Part shown: positions 51,071 through 61,359 of the stretch, in pieces
Layout: each line of letters begins with the position of its first letter
How positions within the stretch are numbered: position 1 is the stretch's first letter
Assembly: GCA_032716605.1 (NCBI GenBank)
Contig: CM064480.1
Location: forward strand, 22,779,651 to 22,843,650
Source: Paralithodes platypus
Taxonomy: Eukaryota > Arthropoda > Malacostraca > Decapoda > Lithodidae
Direction: 5' to 3'
DNA: 64,000 nucleotides
Position numbers and translations under genes: made by a program
The notes under the pieces: model-generated
The model's database searches: none
What the model saw: only the letters and a program-made list of their open reading frames with translations
What the model was told of the DNA's origin: nothing

Positions 51071-54000
51071 TGTTATGCCCTGTTTTTCTACAGGTTTAAC
51101 TTGGGTAATGTGAGTTCTGAATGACTGGGTATAGAAGGCTGCATGCACAATACAAGGTATGAGGAATAGAGAACACAAAATAAACACACGGTAACACGAC
51201 ACAAGTTCACGTTTATTGAAATAAAGAAATAAAGAGCATAGAAAGATAGTTATATTCGCACAAAACAAATGATAGAAGGGAACTGCTAGCATTAGCGGAT
51301 CTGGATGGAGCCTAGTCTCCCACTTCCAACGTTCAGGTATATTCTTCTGATCACGGGTTTAATTAGCAAGTTTTTATTTTACTGGAAGACCTCAATATAT
51401 TTGTATAATTCAATGTCACTGATTTGACCTCTTGCTGGCTGGTCGCGTGCCCAAGTAGCAGCTCACAGTTAGGATTAGACACGCGTATATTGTAGAACAC
51501 GGAAATCTCTAGTAACCTCATGGGGGTACTGAACTAAGTTTGATATTCTTAAGGCAGAAATACGTAGAACACAAATCAGTGGGCGAACGTTAGATATCAC
51601 TAGAGTTTTAATATCTGAATAAGGTAATTACGAGAGTCAAGGTCGCCTGTTAATTAAAGAGCACTGATCGCTTAGTACGTCCCAAATGGAATGGTTAACT
51701 ATGAATTAAACTGGGCAAGGTCTTAGCCACTTTATAGAAAGTTAATAAGTGAGTATCAAGCTAGTACTATAACACTTAGCGGCTCGCTTGGTGTAGTGAC
51801 TAGCGTCTCGGACTTCCACCCAGAAGGCCCGGGTTCGCGCCCACGCTCGGCGCATTAAAGATTTTTCACAAGCACTGAGTCGTTACCATCCCTCATGAGC
51901 AAAGGGATGGGGTAGTAGTACAGGACCCCAATGGAAATACGCCTAATCGGCCTTATTGAGCTATCCTTAGCTAGCTTAGCATGCGCTAGCGTTAAGAACT
52001 ATTATTATTATTATTATTATTATTATTACTTAGTACTAGCAACATGAATCTTGAATAGTATGGGTAGATCTGGTCCTGGTTATTTTGCTTCCGGTGATGT
52101 TGGGGGCTAACGACTGGTTCCTCGGCCGTCCAGAATGGTCCAAAATGTAGGAAGTTCTCAAGTCGGATCTCTTGACGATCGTTGCTGGCTACACACTTAT
52201 ATACCCACGAATTTGTGTGAAGGTTATAAGGTGCACGTTAGGACTTGTACATGGACAGATGCTTCTATCAGTCTTCTCTGCCACGGAGTCTGCCGGATCT
52301 GGAATCTCTCAACTCCGGAACAACACAAGGGCAGAGCTAGAGGTAAACTGCAGGGTAGTGACCACTGGTTGGTGTCTAGCTTTCAACTGATTTGACTGGG
52401 GGCGGGAGTTAGATTTATAGGCTCGGTTCTGGACCCTGTAGACAGTAGGGATCTCGAGTCTTATGGACTTAATTGAGCTCTCAATAGATATGGGGACTAG
52501 GTAAGATGGTATTTACTGTTGTGGCACAGGGCTATAGGAAGCCTTTATATTTTCATATAACTGAGCCTTAGTAAGAGGTACTATTTTGGCTATACTGGAC
52601 GTATTTAGGGGAGAGAGACTGGATCTACTTTGCGAGGAGGATGGGGACAGCTGTGATAGGAGCGTCTCTCTAGATTGTTCAATCTTCATTCTATGGTATA
52701 GCTGAGGTGCTAATTTAGTGATCAGAGCATGCAAGAAAGGTAAATGGTTTATTGTGAGTTAATAGAGGTTAGTAAAGGTGTTAGTCATTCATGGTTAGTT
52801 CATTGATAGGAAGAATTCCTGTGCTACCTGGCAATGACTCAAAAGTCAAACAGGGGCCAGGTATACCTCCGCGGGGGTGGGGGTCTCCCTCCTCGGGTGG
52901 GCAAAAAGGGGGAGCTGGGCGCCCTCTCTCTGTGATAGTCGTCCGGCAGCTGTGGCTAGGGGCTTGCCATATCACCAGTGTTTGTAATAACCCTCTGTGT
53001 ATGAGACAGATGTGGGTGTCCTTTAATACCAAAACCGAAGGTGCCTTAGCTAGCTGGTTTTACTCGGCTGGTTGTTAATTGTAGGGTTTGCTGGATGTGG
53101 TGGAGACTGGGTTGCTAACTCTGCCACATTTATCTGGAAGTATGGCAATAGAAGTTAGTTACTGGCGGGGCGGCTAGCCTCGCACCGACGACCATTGGGT
53201 GCAGGGTTGTGAATGTGTTGTAAGAGAATAGATGGCATGCAAGGGGCTAGTAAAGTTCTAATGTTGTTCTGGCCTACTAAGTGAAGGTAGGCTGGATAGG
53301 AGTATATATAAAAGGTTGGAGAGCGTTAGCAACGGACAATTCAAGGATCTTCAAGAGGTATGAGAGAGAGGCTAGGTCGGACAAGAGTCGAGAAGCGCAG
53401 GTGTCTTAATGAGAGGGGGGAAGAGTTCAAGGGCTACAGGGAAATTTTGCCCCTAAGGTCCCTGGGCGTGGGGGTGGCATTAGGCTACAATTGATATGGA
53501 AGTTTGAAAAGGCAGTAGAATACGTTAGCCAAATGCTACCGGGGAATGCAACTATGGGGTGGTATATGAGTCTGGAAAAGATAGAGTTATGTGATCAGTC
53601 CGAGGGTTATGGATACTATTAGTTGGCCCTGGGAACTGCGTTTTCTATTAAATATAAATACCAACAACAGCGGCAGTTCGTAGGGGTACTTAGTTATTGT
53701 TTCGGGGTACTTATGACAGATACTGGTAACCAGGTTAACCATCTTATACAATCTCTGGTTGGGGTAAGAGGTGTAAGACACGAAGTAAATTGGCGTGGTG
53801 TGGGCTGTGGATACGAAGGAGGCAAGGGGAAGACGTATGACAATTGTGGAAAGTAAATGGAAAAAGGTGAACACAATGGCGGATAAAAATACTTAACCTA
53901 AGGATTGCATACATCGATGAACGATGACATTATAGTCGTCGTCCTAATAAGGTGATGAAACCTTGTTGATCTGTACTTGGCACAATACGACACAAGGACA

Positions 54001-54534
54001 GTGCCGCTATGTCGCATCAATGCTGGTGGCAGTTAATATTATAGACTTAGTTACTAGAGGAACAATGCAAGGGGCGACTGAGCACGGGTTACATATATCT
54101 ATACTCGTCATGGAAAATGATATATGAGGTCTAGGGACAAGCGTGGGTGTTTTAACTTCTAAGATATACAACAACTACTTCTCGGATGTAAGAACATACA
54201 TAGATATAATTATGGCTGTCTGATGTGTTGGCATTGGCTCAACGTCGGGACAGGGCATGGGTGTTTTTAATATGAATGTATATTCCTGTTCATCATCTTT
54301 GTAGTTAGGAGTGTAGGACACGAGGGGTTAGTGTACGTGAGGTGTGGAAAATGGTCAGTTTAGAAAAGGTAAATGGGTGCGTCCTGGAGCTGTTTAGCCC
54401 TGCGGGCTTGGGCCTGTCTGAAATGGCTGGCTCGGTCAGCTGGTCCTTTCGTTCTGTGGACCTTTCTTCCGGGTGTTTCTGTGTGGTGTTCGCTCGTGGC
54501 TTCTGTGGTGGGCTTCTTGTTCTGGGGCATTTTA
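51071..54534 (-). repeat. Gypsy-B 3' LTR with a SINE insertion
   Basis: Starts on the minus strand at 54534 with TAAAATGCCCC and ends GGGCATAACA at 51071. It is about 3.2 kb without the SINE at 51780-52027. It is collinear with 61360-64000 with few differences, suggesting recent insertion. Poly(A) signal near 51212 on the minus strand. The first ~175 bp code for the end of ORF3. Confidence 0.9.
51780..52027 (+). mobile_element. tRNA-derived SINE with LINE-shared tail and (ATT)n end
   Basis: 248 bp between ACTTAG at 51774-51779 and 52028-52033. The other LTR has one ACTTAG at 62063-62068. The head has TGGTGTAGTGACTAGCG (A box) and GGTTCGCGCCC (B box). The tail block AGGACCCCAATGGAAATACG...GGCCTTATTGAGCTATCCTTAG is almost the same as in the LINE fragment at 27086-27710, and both end in (ATT)n. 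Confidence 0.88.
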
Positions 54535-55001
54535 CTTCCCTCTCCTTCATTATAGGCTCGTCCTCGAGCCTCAAGGGTGAAGTTAAAAGAAGCATAGTGA
54601 TGGTGGGTCATTTTCAGGGTATTTAGAAAGTTCCACCAAACACGAGAGCGACGGTCAGGTTTCTTTTGCAGGTCAATGTATACCTGTAAGAATGTGTCCT
54701 CTGTGTTGTGGCGGGCGGCTGCCCGGGCTTGGTGTGGGTGTGGTACACGGGCCAAGTGTCCAGTGGGGGTCTTTACTTTAACCTTTCGTATGAATGGTTT
54801 GTAGCTTTCCCCCGTGGGGGTCGGAGTGAGGTGTGTGGGATTGACAGGAAGTCTGTTTAGTGTGGTGAAGGGGTTACTAACCGAAAGGGGATTCACGCGT
54901 GACAACAGAGCTGGGGATGAAGGGGGAATGTGAGTCTGGGTTTTATTTGGTTTTCTTGGGCGGTGTTGTAGGTTGGGAATATATAGTGAGGCAATGCGCA
55001 A
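54360..55001 (-). CDS. Gypsy-B ORF3, conserved protein of unknown function
   Basis: 213 codons. Residues 70-155 match Gypsy-A ORF3: YKPFIRKVKVKTPTGHLARV, TFLQVYIDLQKKPDRRSR, WWNFLNTLKMTHH, FNFTLEARGRAYNEGEGSK. The upstream 60 residues correspond to the LRIASLYIP linker. The GEGSK codons are the polypurine tract, and the last ~58 codons lie in the 3' LTR. No hydrophobic membrane segment is seen. It sits where vertebrate retroviruses have env, but does not look like one. Confidence 0.65.
   Translation of the reverse strand: MRIASLYIPNLQHRPRKPNKTQTHIPPSSPALLSRVNPLSVSNPFTTLNRLPVNPTHLTPTPTGESYKPFIRKVKVKTPTGHLARVPHPHQARAAARHNTEDTFLQVYIDLQKKPDRRSRVWWNFLNTLKMTHHHYASFNFTLEARGRAYNEGEGSKMPQNKKPTTEATSEHHTETPGRKVHRTKGPADRASHFRQAQARRAKQLQDAPIYLF
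54535..54550 (-). promoter_or_regulatory. Gypsy-B polypurine tract
   Basis: On the minus strand GAAGGAGAGGGAAG directly precedes the LTR start TAAAATGCCCC. Matches 36048-36061. Confidence 0.82.
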
Positions 55002-55285
55002 AATCGGTTTAGGTAAGGTGGGTGAAGGAGGTGTGTGGGAAGGAGGGGGTGTGTGTGTTGTGTGGCTTGGGTCCTTAGTGTCAGAACGGGGTGTTATATT
55101 TGTATCGCTGTCTTTAAATCTGATGGGTCTGTTGATTATTCTACCTCTGGCGGTCCTGGTGGGAAGGTAGATGTTTGTCGTGGGACTTGAGTCGCTCGAC
55201 GATGTTTTATAGTGAGGGGAAGCACGTTTTATAGGTAAATAACATGTGGGGGTTTTCTCGGGGGTGACTTTGGGAGGGGGGTTTC

Positions 55286-57292
55286 TTAGGGGGGGGTTGG
55301 TTGGGGGTTCGGTGAGATGAGGAGGTTGGTCGGTGTGTGGGTGGGGTGGTGGGGATCGTGGAGGGGAAAGGGGCGGATGCGGGGGGGGGCTAGACGGGTG
55401 GGTAAGGAGTGTAGATTTAAGTTGGAGGGTTGGGGGTAGGGGCGTGTGTTGTTTGATGAGGTTGGTGATTTGCTGGTGATTATTCGTCTTCTTTCCCTTT
55501 GTGGGGGAGAATTCGACGAAGAAGAAGAAGAGGAGGAGGAGGAGGAGGAGGAGGATAGTGGTCTGGCTGCCCTACGGAACTTGGTTAGTAGGGTGTGTTT
55601 TCTGGAGGTTTTAAACGATGTTTGTCGTGGGCGTAAGTTGTAGCGTGAGGTTACTGAGGTAGATTGTGTGGTGCGGTTGGGTGTGTACTTGGTTTGGGGT
55701 GGGGGTGGTGGTTTTCTCACTGTGGTGCCTGGTGGAGGTATGTCAGAGCTAGACGGGAGGGTTTCTGTTGTGGTCGGGGTTGTGGGTGGAGGTTTTTGTA
55801 CTTGGATAAGTTGGGGAGGAACTTGACTATCAGAAGTGAAGGAAGGTGTCATGGTGGAAGAGGGTGTGATATTGGGGGCTTGGGGTTTGTGGAGGTTAGT
55901 TGGGGGGGTATGGTGAGAAAAGATTTGTCGGTTCGGTGCTGGAGGGCTTAGGTCCTTAGGGGTTTGTATGGGAATATTCGTAGCCTGAGTGAGGGGGTGA
56001 GTAGGGGTGTTTAATTTAGGGTCGGATGTGTGGGGTGGGGTAATGTCTTGTGGCTTTAGAGGTTTAAACGCTCGGACGAATCTAGTTCGGAGCGTGCGAG
56101 TTACGCCGTGGTAGTCGATGGTGACTTGAAAGGCATTTGGGACTTGTATTACGGTGTAGGGTCCGACATAGCGAGGGCCTAACTTGTTGGTGATAGGGAG
56201 GTTGGCTACCATTACGGTGTCATGGATGGCGAAAGGGTTTTTGTCATCGATGTTATCAGTTTTGGTGTCTTGACAGATCTGGGCGGTATGGAGGGTGTTT
56301 TGCAGATGTTGCAATGGGTCAATTGTGGAGGTGGTGGAGGGAAGGTGAGCGTAGTGGTGGAATGGCAGTAACAGGGGGGGTACACCGTAAACACGTTCAT
56401 GAGGGGAAATACCGTCTTCCCGAGGACAGGTGTTCATACCCCACTGTATCATCTTTAGTTGTGATGGCCAGTCTGAGGTATTAAGAGCAATCATTCTTGT
56501 ACATAACTGGTTGTTGATGGTGCGATGGCTGCGTTCGCAGATAGCATTTCCTTGAGGCCAGTACGGGGATGAGTGTTTAATCTTGATACCGCATTGTTGG
56601 GTGAATTGTTGCCAAACGTGTCCACTAAACTCGGGGGCATTGTCCGATAGAAGAGCAAGGGGAAGGCCGAATATAGGGAACACTTCGGTGGCAAGCAGTG
56701 TGGCGACTGTGGTGGCTGTGTGGTCTTTAACTGGGCAGTCTATTAGAAATTTTGAATATACGTCTACAAATGTGACGATATAGCGGTTGCCAGCGTAAGA
56801 AGGGAACGGGCCCATGATGTCGAGGGATAGGACTTGGAACGGTTTGTTGGCAGAAATGGTACCAGCTGGGCCTGGGGTGCGTGATCTATCCTTTCCCAAT
56901 AAACACGGTTTGCAGGATTCTGTCACTCGTTGTGCAATTTTGGAGGGGTTGGGGGTCCAGTATTGGTCTGTGAAGATCTTTAACATTTTCTTTTGTCCAA
57001 GGTGTATGCCGTTTCCCTCGTGGATGGCAATCATGTAGTCGTGGGCTATGGTGGGGTCCAAGATTATGTGACCAGTGTCTGTGGCAAGTTGATCTCCCCA
57101 GCGAGTCAGTCTCCTGAAGACGTTTAACGGTATCCAGGGGGTCTGATTCGTGCTTCCCAAGATTGAATTAGGGAGGGGGCTGGGGGGGCATTCTGTCGGG
57201 AGGTGGGGGTAGATACCAATTGAGTGTTTTGTAAGGCGGCTAGGTTGGTGGGGGGGTCTTTTAGTACTGGCAATGTGACAGGGCGTCTGCAT
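55286..57292 (-). CDS. Gypsy-B integrase with GPY/F domain and Pro-rich tail
   Basis: Inserts the DNA copy into the genome. The zinc-binding HHCC region is seen as HEGNGIHLG and ESCKPCLLGK. The catalytic D,D-35-E core is VLSLDIMGPF, LLSDNAPEF and QGNAICERSHR. The GPY/F module is LGPRYVGPYTVIQV. A ~230-residue Pro/Thr/Ser-rich tail follows, including a 13-Ser run from GAG/TCC-type repeats at about 55515-55555. The frame starts in the RNase H end region, about 30 bp of overlap in a different frame, so a frameshift (programmed or mutational) is needed to join it to RT/RNase H. Confidence 0.9.
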   Translation of the reverse strand: MQTPCHIASTKRPPHQPSRLTKHSIGIYPHLPTECPPSPLPNSILGSTNQTPWIPLNVFRRLTRWGDQLATDTGHIILDPTIAHDYMIAIHEGNGIHLGQKKMLKIFTDQYWTPNPSKIAQRVTESCKPCLLGKDRSRTPGPAGTISANKPFQVLSLDIMGPFPSYAGNRYIVTFVDVYSKFLIDCPVKDHTATTVATLLATEVFPIFGLPLALLSDNAPEFSGHVWQQFTQQCGIKIKHSSPYWPQGNAICERSHRTINNQLCTRMIALNTSDWPSQLKMIQWGMNTCPREDGISPHERVYGVPPLLLPFHHYAHLPSTTSTIDPLQHLQNTLHTAQICQDTKTDNIDDKNPFAIHDTVMVANLPITNKLGPRYVGPYTVIQVPNAFQVTIDYHGVTRTLRTRFVRAFKPLKPQDITPPHTSDPKLNTPTHPLTQATNIPIQTPKDLSPPAPNRQIFSHHTPPTNLHKPQAPNITPSSTMTPSFTSDSQVPPQLIQVQKPPPTTPTTTETLPSSSDIPPPGTTVRKPPPPPQTKYTPNRTTQSTSVTSRYNLRPRQTSFKTSRKHTLLTKFRRAARPLSSSSSSSSSSSSSSNSPPQRERRRIITSKSPTSSNNTRPYPQPSNLNLHSLPTRLAPPRIRPFPLHDPHHPTHTPTNLLISPNPQPTPP
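55515..55556. repeat. GAA/GAG microsatellite coding for poly-Ser
   Basis: GAAGAAGAAGAGGAGGAGGA and continuation. Read on the minus strand it codes for a serine run in the integrase tail. Confidence 0.85.
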
Positions 57293-57659
57293 TAGTATGG
57301 AGTTTGCCGGGACGATATTGTATGGTAAAGTCGTAGTCCTCTAGTGTCTCTCTCCAACGTACAAAAATGGCTGAGTTGGTTTCGCACCTACGCAGCCATT
57401 GTAAAGATTGATGGTCGGTAATTATTTCGAGTTTTGCGCCCAACACAAATGACCGGAAGTGGCTGAGTGCCCAAATGATCCCTAAGCACTCTCTCTTGGT
57501 GGCTGCGTAATTCTGTTGGGGTGGGGTGAGTGTGTAGCTGGCATACGATATCACATGTTCCTTTCCATCTCTGAATTGAGCTAATACTGCACCTATGGCG
57601 TACAGAGATACGTCGGTATAAAGACGGAAAGGTTTTCTGGTAGTCAGGGAAAACGACAA
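57261..57659 (-). pseudogene. Gypsy-B RNase H
   Basis: Ty3/Gypsy RNase H: FRLYTDVSLYAIGAVLAQ (first Asp), KRECLGIIWALSHFR (Glu), ITDHQSLQWL (second Asp), TNADALSHCQY-stop (last Asp). It lies one frame off the RT, with the junction near 57640, so in this copy RT and RNase H are not joined. Confidence 0.87.
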
Positions 57660-58902
57660 TAGGGGCTTGGATTAGCTTTTGCTTCAAAGTGTTAAACGCG
57701 AGGTCTCTTTCAGGTGTCCAGGCGAACGGGGTGTCTTTGTGGGTAAGTTGGTGGAGGGGTCTGGCTATGGTGGCAAAGTGGGGGACGAAACGTCTGTAGT
57801 ACGTGGCTAAACCTAGAAACGAACGTATTCCTTTAACTGTGGTGGGTGGGGTTTGGTTTTGTATGGCTTGAAGTTTCTTTGGGTCTGGCGCAATACCATG
57901 TTCAGATATCACGTGTCCGAGAAAATCTACCTTATTCCGGGCAATCACGCACTTTGAGGGTTTTAATTTCAACCCGGCGGCTCGGATTCTTTGCAGGACT
58001 TGTCTCAACCTGAGGAGGTGTTCTTCCCAGGTTGGAGAGTACACAATAATATCGTCCAGATAGGCTAGGCAGGTTTCCCAGGTTAGGCCATGTAATACCG
58101 TTTCCATCAAACGGGAGAAAGTGGCGGGTCCGTTACAGAGGCCAAAAGGTAGGACGTTAAATTCATAGTGATGGCCACCACTAGTGGAAAATGCTGTTTT
58201 CTTTTGGTCCTCGGCCTTGATAGGCACTTGCCAATACCCTGCTTGCAAGTCGAGGGTGGTGAACCATTTGGATCCGTATAGGGAGTCAAGGGAATCGTCT
58301 ATTCGGGGTAAGGGCGTAGCGTCTTTAATGGTTATGTCATTTAACCTCCTGTAATCGACGCAAAAACGGGTTGTCCCATCTTTCTTTTTGACTAAGACAA
58401 CAGGGGAAGACCAGGGGCTAATGGACGGGGTGGCAATCCCGGCCTCTAACATTTCCTGGACTTGGCGTTCCTCTTCCTGACGTTGTATGGGGTTCTTTCT
58501 ACGGGATGGTTGTCGTATGGGGGGGCCTGTGGTGTTAATGATGTGTTGTTCTACATCCGTCTGTCCGATTTCGGTGGGTTGTTGGGCAAAGACGTCACTG
58601 AATTCCAGCAGTAGGTCGTACATGCCGTTCTTTTGGTGGTCAGATAGTGTCTCAGGAAGAGGGGGGCAATTGGAGGCTGGTAGGGTGTCGTTACAATGTA
58701 TGGGGAGGTCATCGAAAGTTTCGAGGTCTCCTATAATGAGACCTTTCGGTAATGTCAGGGGTTCCTCTGAGATATTAGCCACGAGAATGTGGTTGATACG
58801 AGCGGGAATGATGGCGGGTTGTAAGAGGCAGCGATGGGGGTTGGGGGATGTGTTAGTGGGGGAAAATACCATGTGAGTTTGGGGTATGGGCCGCAGGTTC
58901 AC
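57642..58902 (-). pseudogene. Gypsy-B reverse transcriptase
   Basis: About 420 codons up to the frameshift near 57642: KNPIQRQEEERQVQEMLEAG, SPWSSPVVLVKKKDGTTRF, DYRRLNDITIKDATPLPRID, TLDLQAGYWQVPI, PFGLCNGPATFSRLM, YLDDIIVYSP (catalytic), KVDFLGHVIS and GLATYYRRFVP. Complete Ty3/Gypsy RT. Beyond 57642 the open frame continues to 57388, but out of frame with RNase H. Confidence 0.9.
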
Positions 58903-59567
58903 CCATTTTTGATGGTGGGGGGGAATTTGGCATTTATCCTGAACTACCGCTGGGCTAATGATGGTGGGGGATTGACTGGCGAGCAGGTGCTTGGTACTTA
59001 TAAGGGGGGCAAGGTCACTTTGGTGGGGGTCACGCGTGAGGGGGGGATTAACGGCGCGTGTGAGAGGATCAGTGGGGCGCGGTGTGAGGGGGTTAGAAAA
59101 CGGGATTTGTTGGAGGGACTGCGGAGGGTTGGTGGGGGGAGCGTTGTCGGTGGCAGTAACGGTTTGTTTAGAGGTTATCTGGGGTTGGTGGGTTTGTCTG
59201 TCATGAGGGGGTGAGTCAAGTGTGGGGTTTTGAAGTTTATTAGGGGTGTGAATTGTGGGGGGGTGGAAGGGAGCTACTGACGGAAAACTGTCACAAGGGG
59301 GATTGGGGGGGTGGTGGAATAGCTGGGCATTTCTGGGGGCATGGTGGGAACATGGTTGTGTCCCTCGGTCGGCACGCGTGAGGGGGGATTAACGGCGCGT
59401 GCGGGCGGTTCAGAAGGGTGCGAGGTGAGCGAGTTAGAAAACGGGATTTGCTGGGGGGACTGCGGAGGGTTGGTGGGGAAAAAGTTAGGTGTAGAACATG
59501 GGTTATTGGTGTAGGACTGGTGTATTGATTTGGGGTTGTTAACATTTCTGGGGGCATGGGGGAAACA
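58903..59567 (-). other. Gypsy-B protease-RT linker
   Basis: Low-complexity Pro/Thr/His-rich coding linker in broken frames. It contains a ~110-bp direct repeat (59032-59140 and 59365-59480). Confidence 0.6.
59032..59480. repeat. Direct repeat of ~110 bp within the Gypsy-B linker
   Basis: Blocks CACGCGTGAGGGGGGGATTA and GTTAGAAAACGGGATTTG, followed by GGGACTGCGGAGGGTTGGTG, occur at 59032-59140 and again at about 59365-59480, 333 bp apart, with several differences. Probably a segmental duplication inside the element. Confidence 0.8.
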
Positions 59568-60329
59568 TTATTGGGTACATCGGTCGGCATTTTTTCTGGA
59601 AACATGTGTACATAAACATTGGATAGAATTAGGGTTACATATATCAGAGTCTGTCCTGAAAACATGGGAGGATTTATTCTGGACAGAGTTACGAGAATTG
59701 AGGGGATTACCGAGGGGGAGTTGCTTGGACTTGTCTTCTTTCGTTTGTTGAGGCATTTTTTTACTGAATTGTGTGAGGTTTTGAGAGATCTCGGGGCAAG
59801 GGGAGGTTTTAGGAGTCACCTTAGTGCTAGCTGCAACTTGGTAACCCTGAATCAGGGTTTGTTGAGGGGGAGGTTGTTTTTTCTTTTTGGGAATGGGTTT
59901 CTGCGTGATTGGTTTGTCAGAGGCTTTGGGCTGGAATTTGTTTTTGAATGAGATCAGCCTTTGGCTGCAGTCAATCTGGGCCTCTAGTTTTTGAAGGAGG
60001 TTAAGTCCAAGGAAACCATCATAATGTTTACAGTTGGAGGAAAATACTGTAAATGTGTGATAACAACGAGCATGGGGGCCAGGAGTGGTTACTGATAGGG
60101 GTAAAGTGTCTCCTAGGAGATTTAAGTAAGTATCAGCAGCTGAGATGAGTTCTGTTTTGGTGTTTAACAAAGGGCCAAATCGTCGGGGATGTTTTTCATA
60201 GTAAGATTTGAACAAACATGACTTGGCAGCTCCCGTGTCGATTAGCAAGCGGACAGGAATGTCCTTGATTTTGGCCATGTAATAAATGGGGGAAGTGCGA
60301 CTAGTTATGGCGTCCCCCGCCGAGCCCAT
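59568..60329 (-). CDS. Gypsy-B aspartic protease with Lys/Pro-rich extension
   Basis: Cuts Gag and Pol. The ATG at 60329 (MGSAGDAITSRTSPIYYMA) is chosen because it matches the Gypsy-A start; the frame is open to 60443. The DTGA active site is RLLIDTGAAKSCLF near residue 35. The C-terminal retropepsin motif is YDGFLGLNLLQKL near 115. After residue ~130 comes a Lys/Gln/Pro-rich stretch (PIPKKKKQPPPQQ). Gag ends 18 bp upstream. Confidence 0.88.
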   Translation of the reverse strand: MGSAGDAITSRTSPIYYMAKIKDIPVRLLIDTGAAKSCLFKSYYEKHPRRFGPLLNTKTELISAADTYLNLLGDTLPLSVTTPGPHARCYHTFTVFSSNCKHYDGFLGLNLLQKLEAQIDCSQRLISFKNKFQPKASDKPITQKPIPKKKKQPPPQQTLIQGYQVAASTKVTPKTSPCPEISQNLTQFSKKMPQQTKEDKSKQLPLGNPLNSRNSVQNKSSHVFRTDSDICNPNSIQCLCTHVSRKNADRCTQ

Positions 60330-60346
60330 CGTGGGCGGGGGATACT

Positions 60347-61278
60347 TTAAAAATCCTGGGGGTCGGTATCTACCTCTTCCAGGATTTCCTCGGTATCGTC
60401 TGAGGTCATGGTATGGGGGGCAATTTCTTCCTCTTGTCCCCACTCCTCTTCATTTACAGAAATGCGAGGAGTAGAGGGGCGAGGTTTGGCAGAGTCACGA
60501 ATTTGGTGGAGGGCACACTGAGCATTACAGGCAGGGAAATCATAGGGGTTGATAATGACTAAGGTAGGGTTTTTACTTTGGTAGGTGTTGTAGTTGCTGT
60601 TCCGGTTGAAGATTCTGCGTGGCTGGGACGGTTGGAACCGGGGTCTACTGGGTTGGGGCTTGCCGGAAGGGTAGGTGGGTCTGTTGTTGAAAGATGAGGC
60701 TGGGTAGGCATTGTTGGGGTTTTGGTGGTTGGTTTGCTGCGGGTGCGTGGGAAACCTCTTGATTGCAGCGATTTGGGTGGGTGCTTCTGTGCGCACGGCC
60801 AAAATACGTCGGATCGTGATGAGGTCTTTTTTGTATCCGACGAAATCGTGCACCCGGAAATGGTCTTTTACTGCTGAGGGCAATATCGACACAAGGTTGA
60901 CCAGAATTTGCTGTTCTTGTTGGATTTTGGTCAACGTGGGGAAAGAATTTTTTATGTGTTGGGCAAGCTTACTCACTGTGGTATCTAGATCGCCTTCGAA
61001 TTTCGTGTCTAGGATACGGGTGTGGGCCACGAAAACGCCCAACGAAGGTTAATGGCTTCTATCACTATTGTGCGAAATTTGTCCCAGGTGAGGTCAGGGT
61101 GCACTTGATAGGCCACCAGGGAAACGGCTTTTCCCAGGTGTGGTAATGTTACGGCTATTTTGTGTGCGTCCGTGGTATAAGTAACGTCAAGTAAGGGTTT
61201 CATTACGTCCATGAATACTTCGATCCCATAATTTGTTTCATCATAATTTGGGATGGCAGTGTGGGTAGGTTGCGCCAT
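60347..61278 (-). pseudogene. Gypsy-B Gag (one frameshift)
   Basis: Starts MAQPTHTAIPNYDETNYGIE at 61278. It goes out of frame at about 61045, where one base is missing compared with Gypsy-A (IVIEAI then LGVFVAHTRILDTKFEGDLD). The rest is open to 60347: ILVNLVSILPSAVKDHFRVH, a basic RRIFNRNSNYN-type middle, NPYDFPACNAQCALHQIR (C-x3-C-x2-H), acidic end DPQDF. Confidence 0.88.
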
Positions 61279-61343
61279 GATGTTCTCGTGTTCTAGCTGT
61301 TCCAAACTTGCAATGTAATGCAACCTTTTATCCGAATCAAGAA

Positions 61344-61358
61344 CCACCGCTGCCGCCA
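61344..61358 (-). promoter_or_regulatory. Gypsy-B primer-binding site, tRNA-Leu type
   Basis: On the minus strand TGGCGGCAGCGGTGG, one base after the LTR end. One mismatch from the Gypsy-C site and from the tRNA-Leu 3' end. Confidence 0.78.
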
Positions 61359-61359
61359 A

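Noticed and set aside
54360..55001. ORF3 as a retroviral-type envelope gene
   Set aside because: The position fits, but there is no signal peptide, cysteine pattern, furin site or membrane anchor, and the frame runs into the LTR with a basic tail.
55001..59950. Long plus-strand open frames opposite Gypsy-B pol (e.g. 58487-58876, 58834-59214, 55664-55951)
   Set aside because: They are antisense shadows of the RT, linker and integrase coding strand, rich in Gly/Val/Trp from complementing Pro/Thr codons, without motifs.
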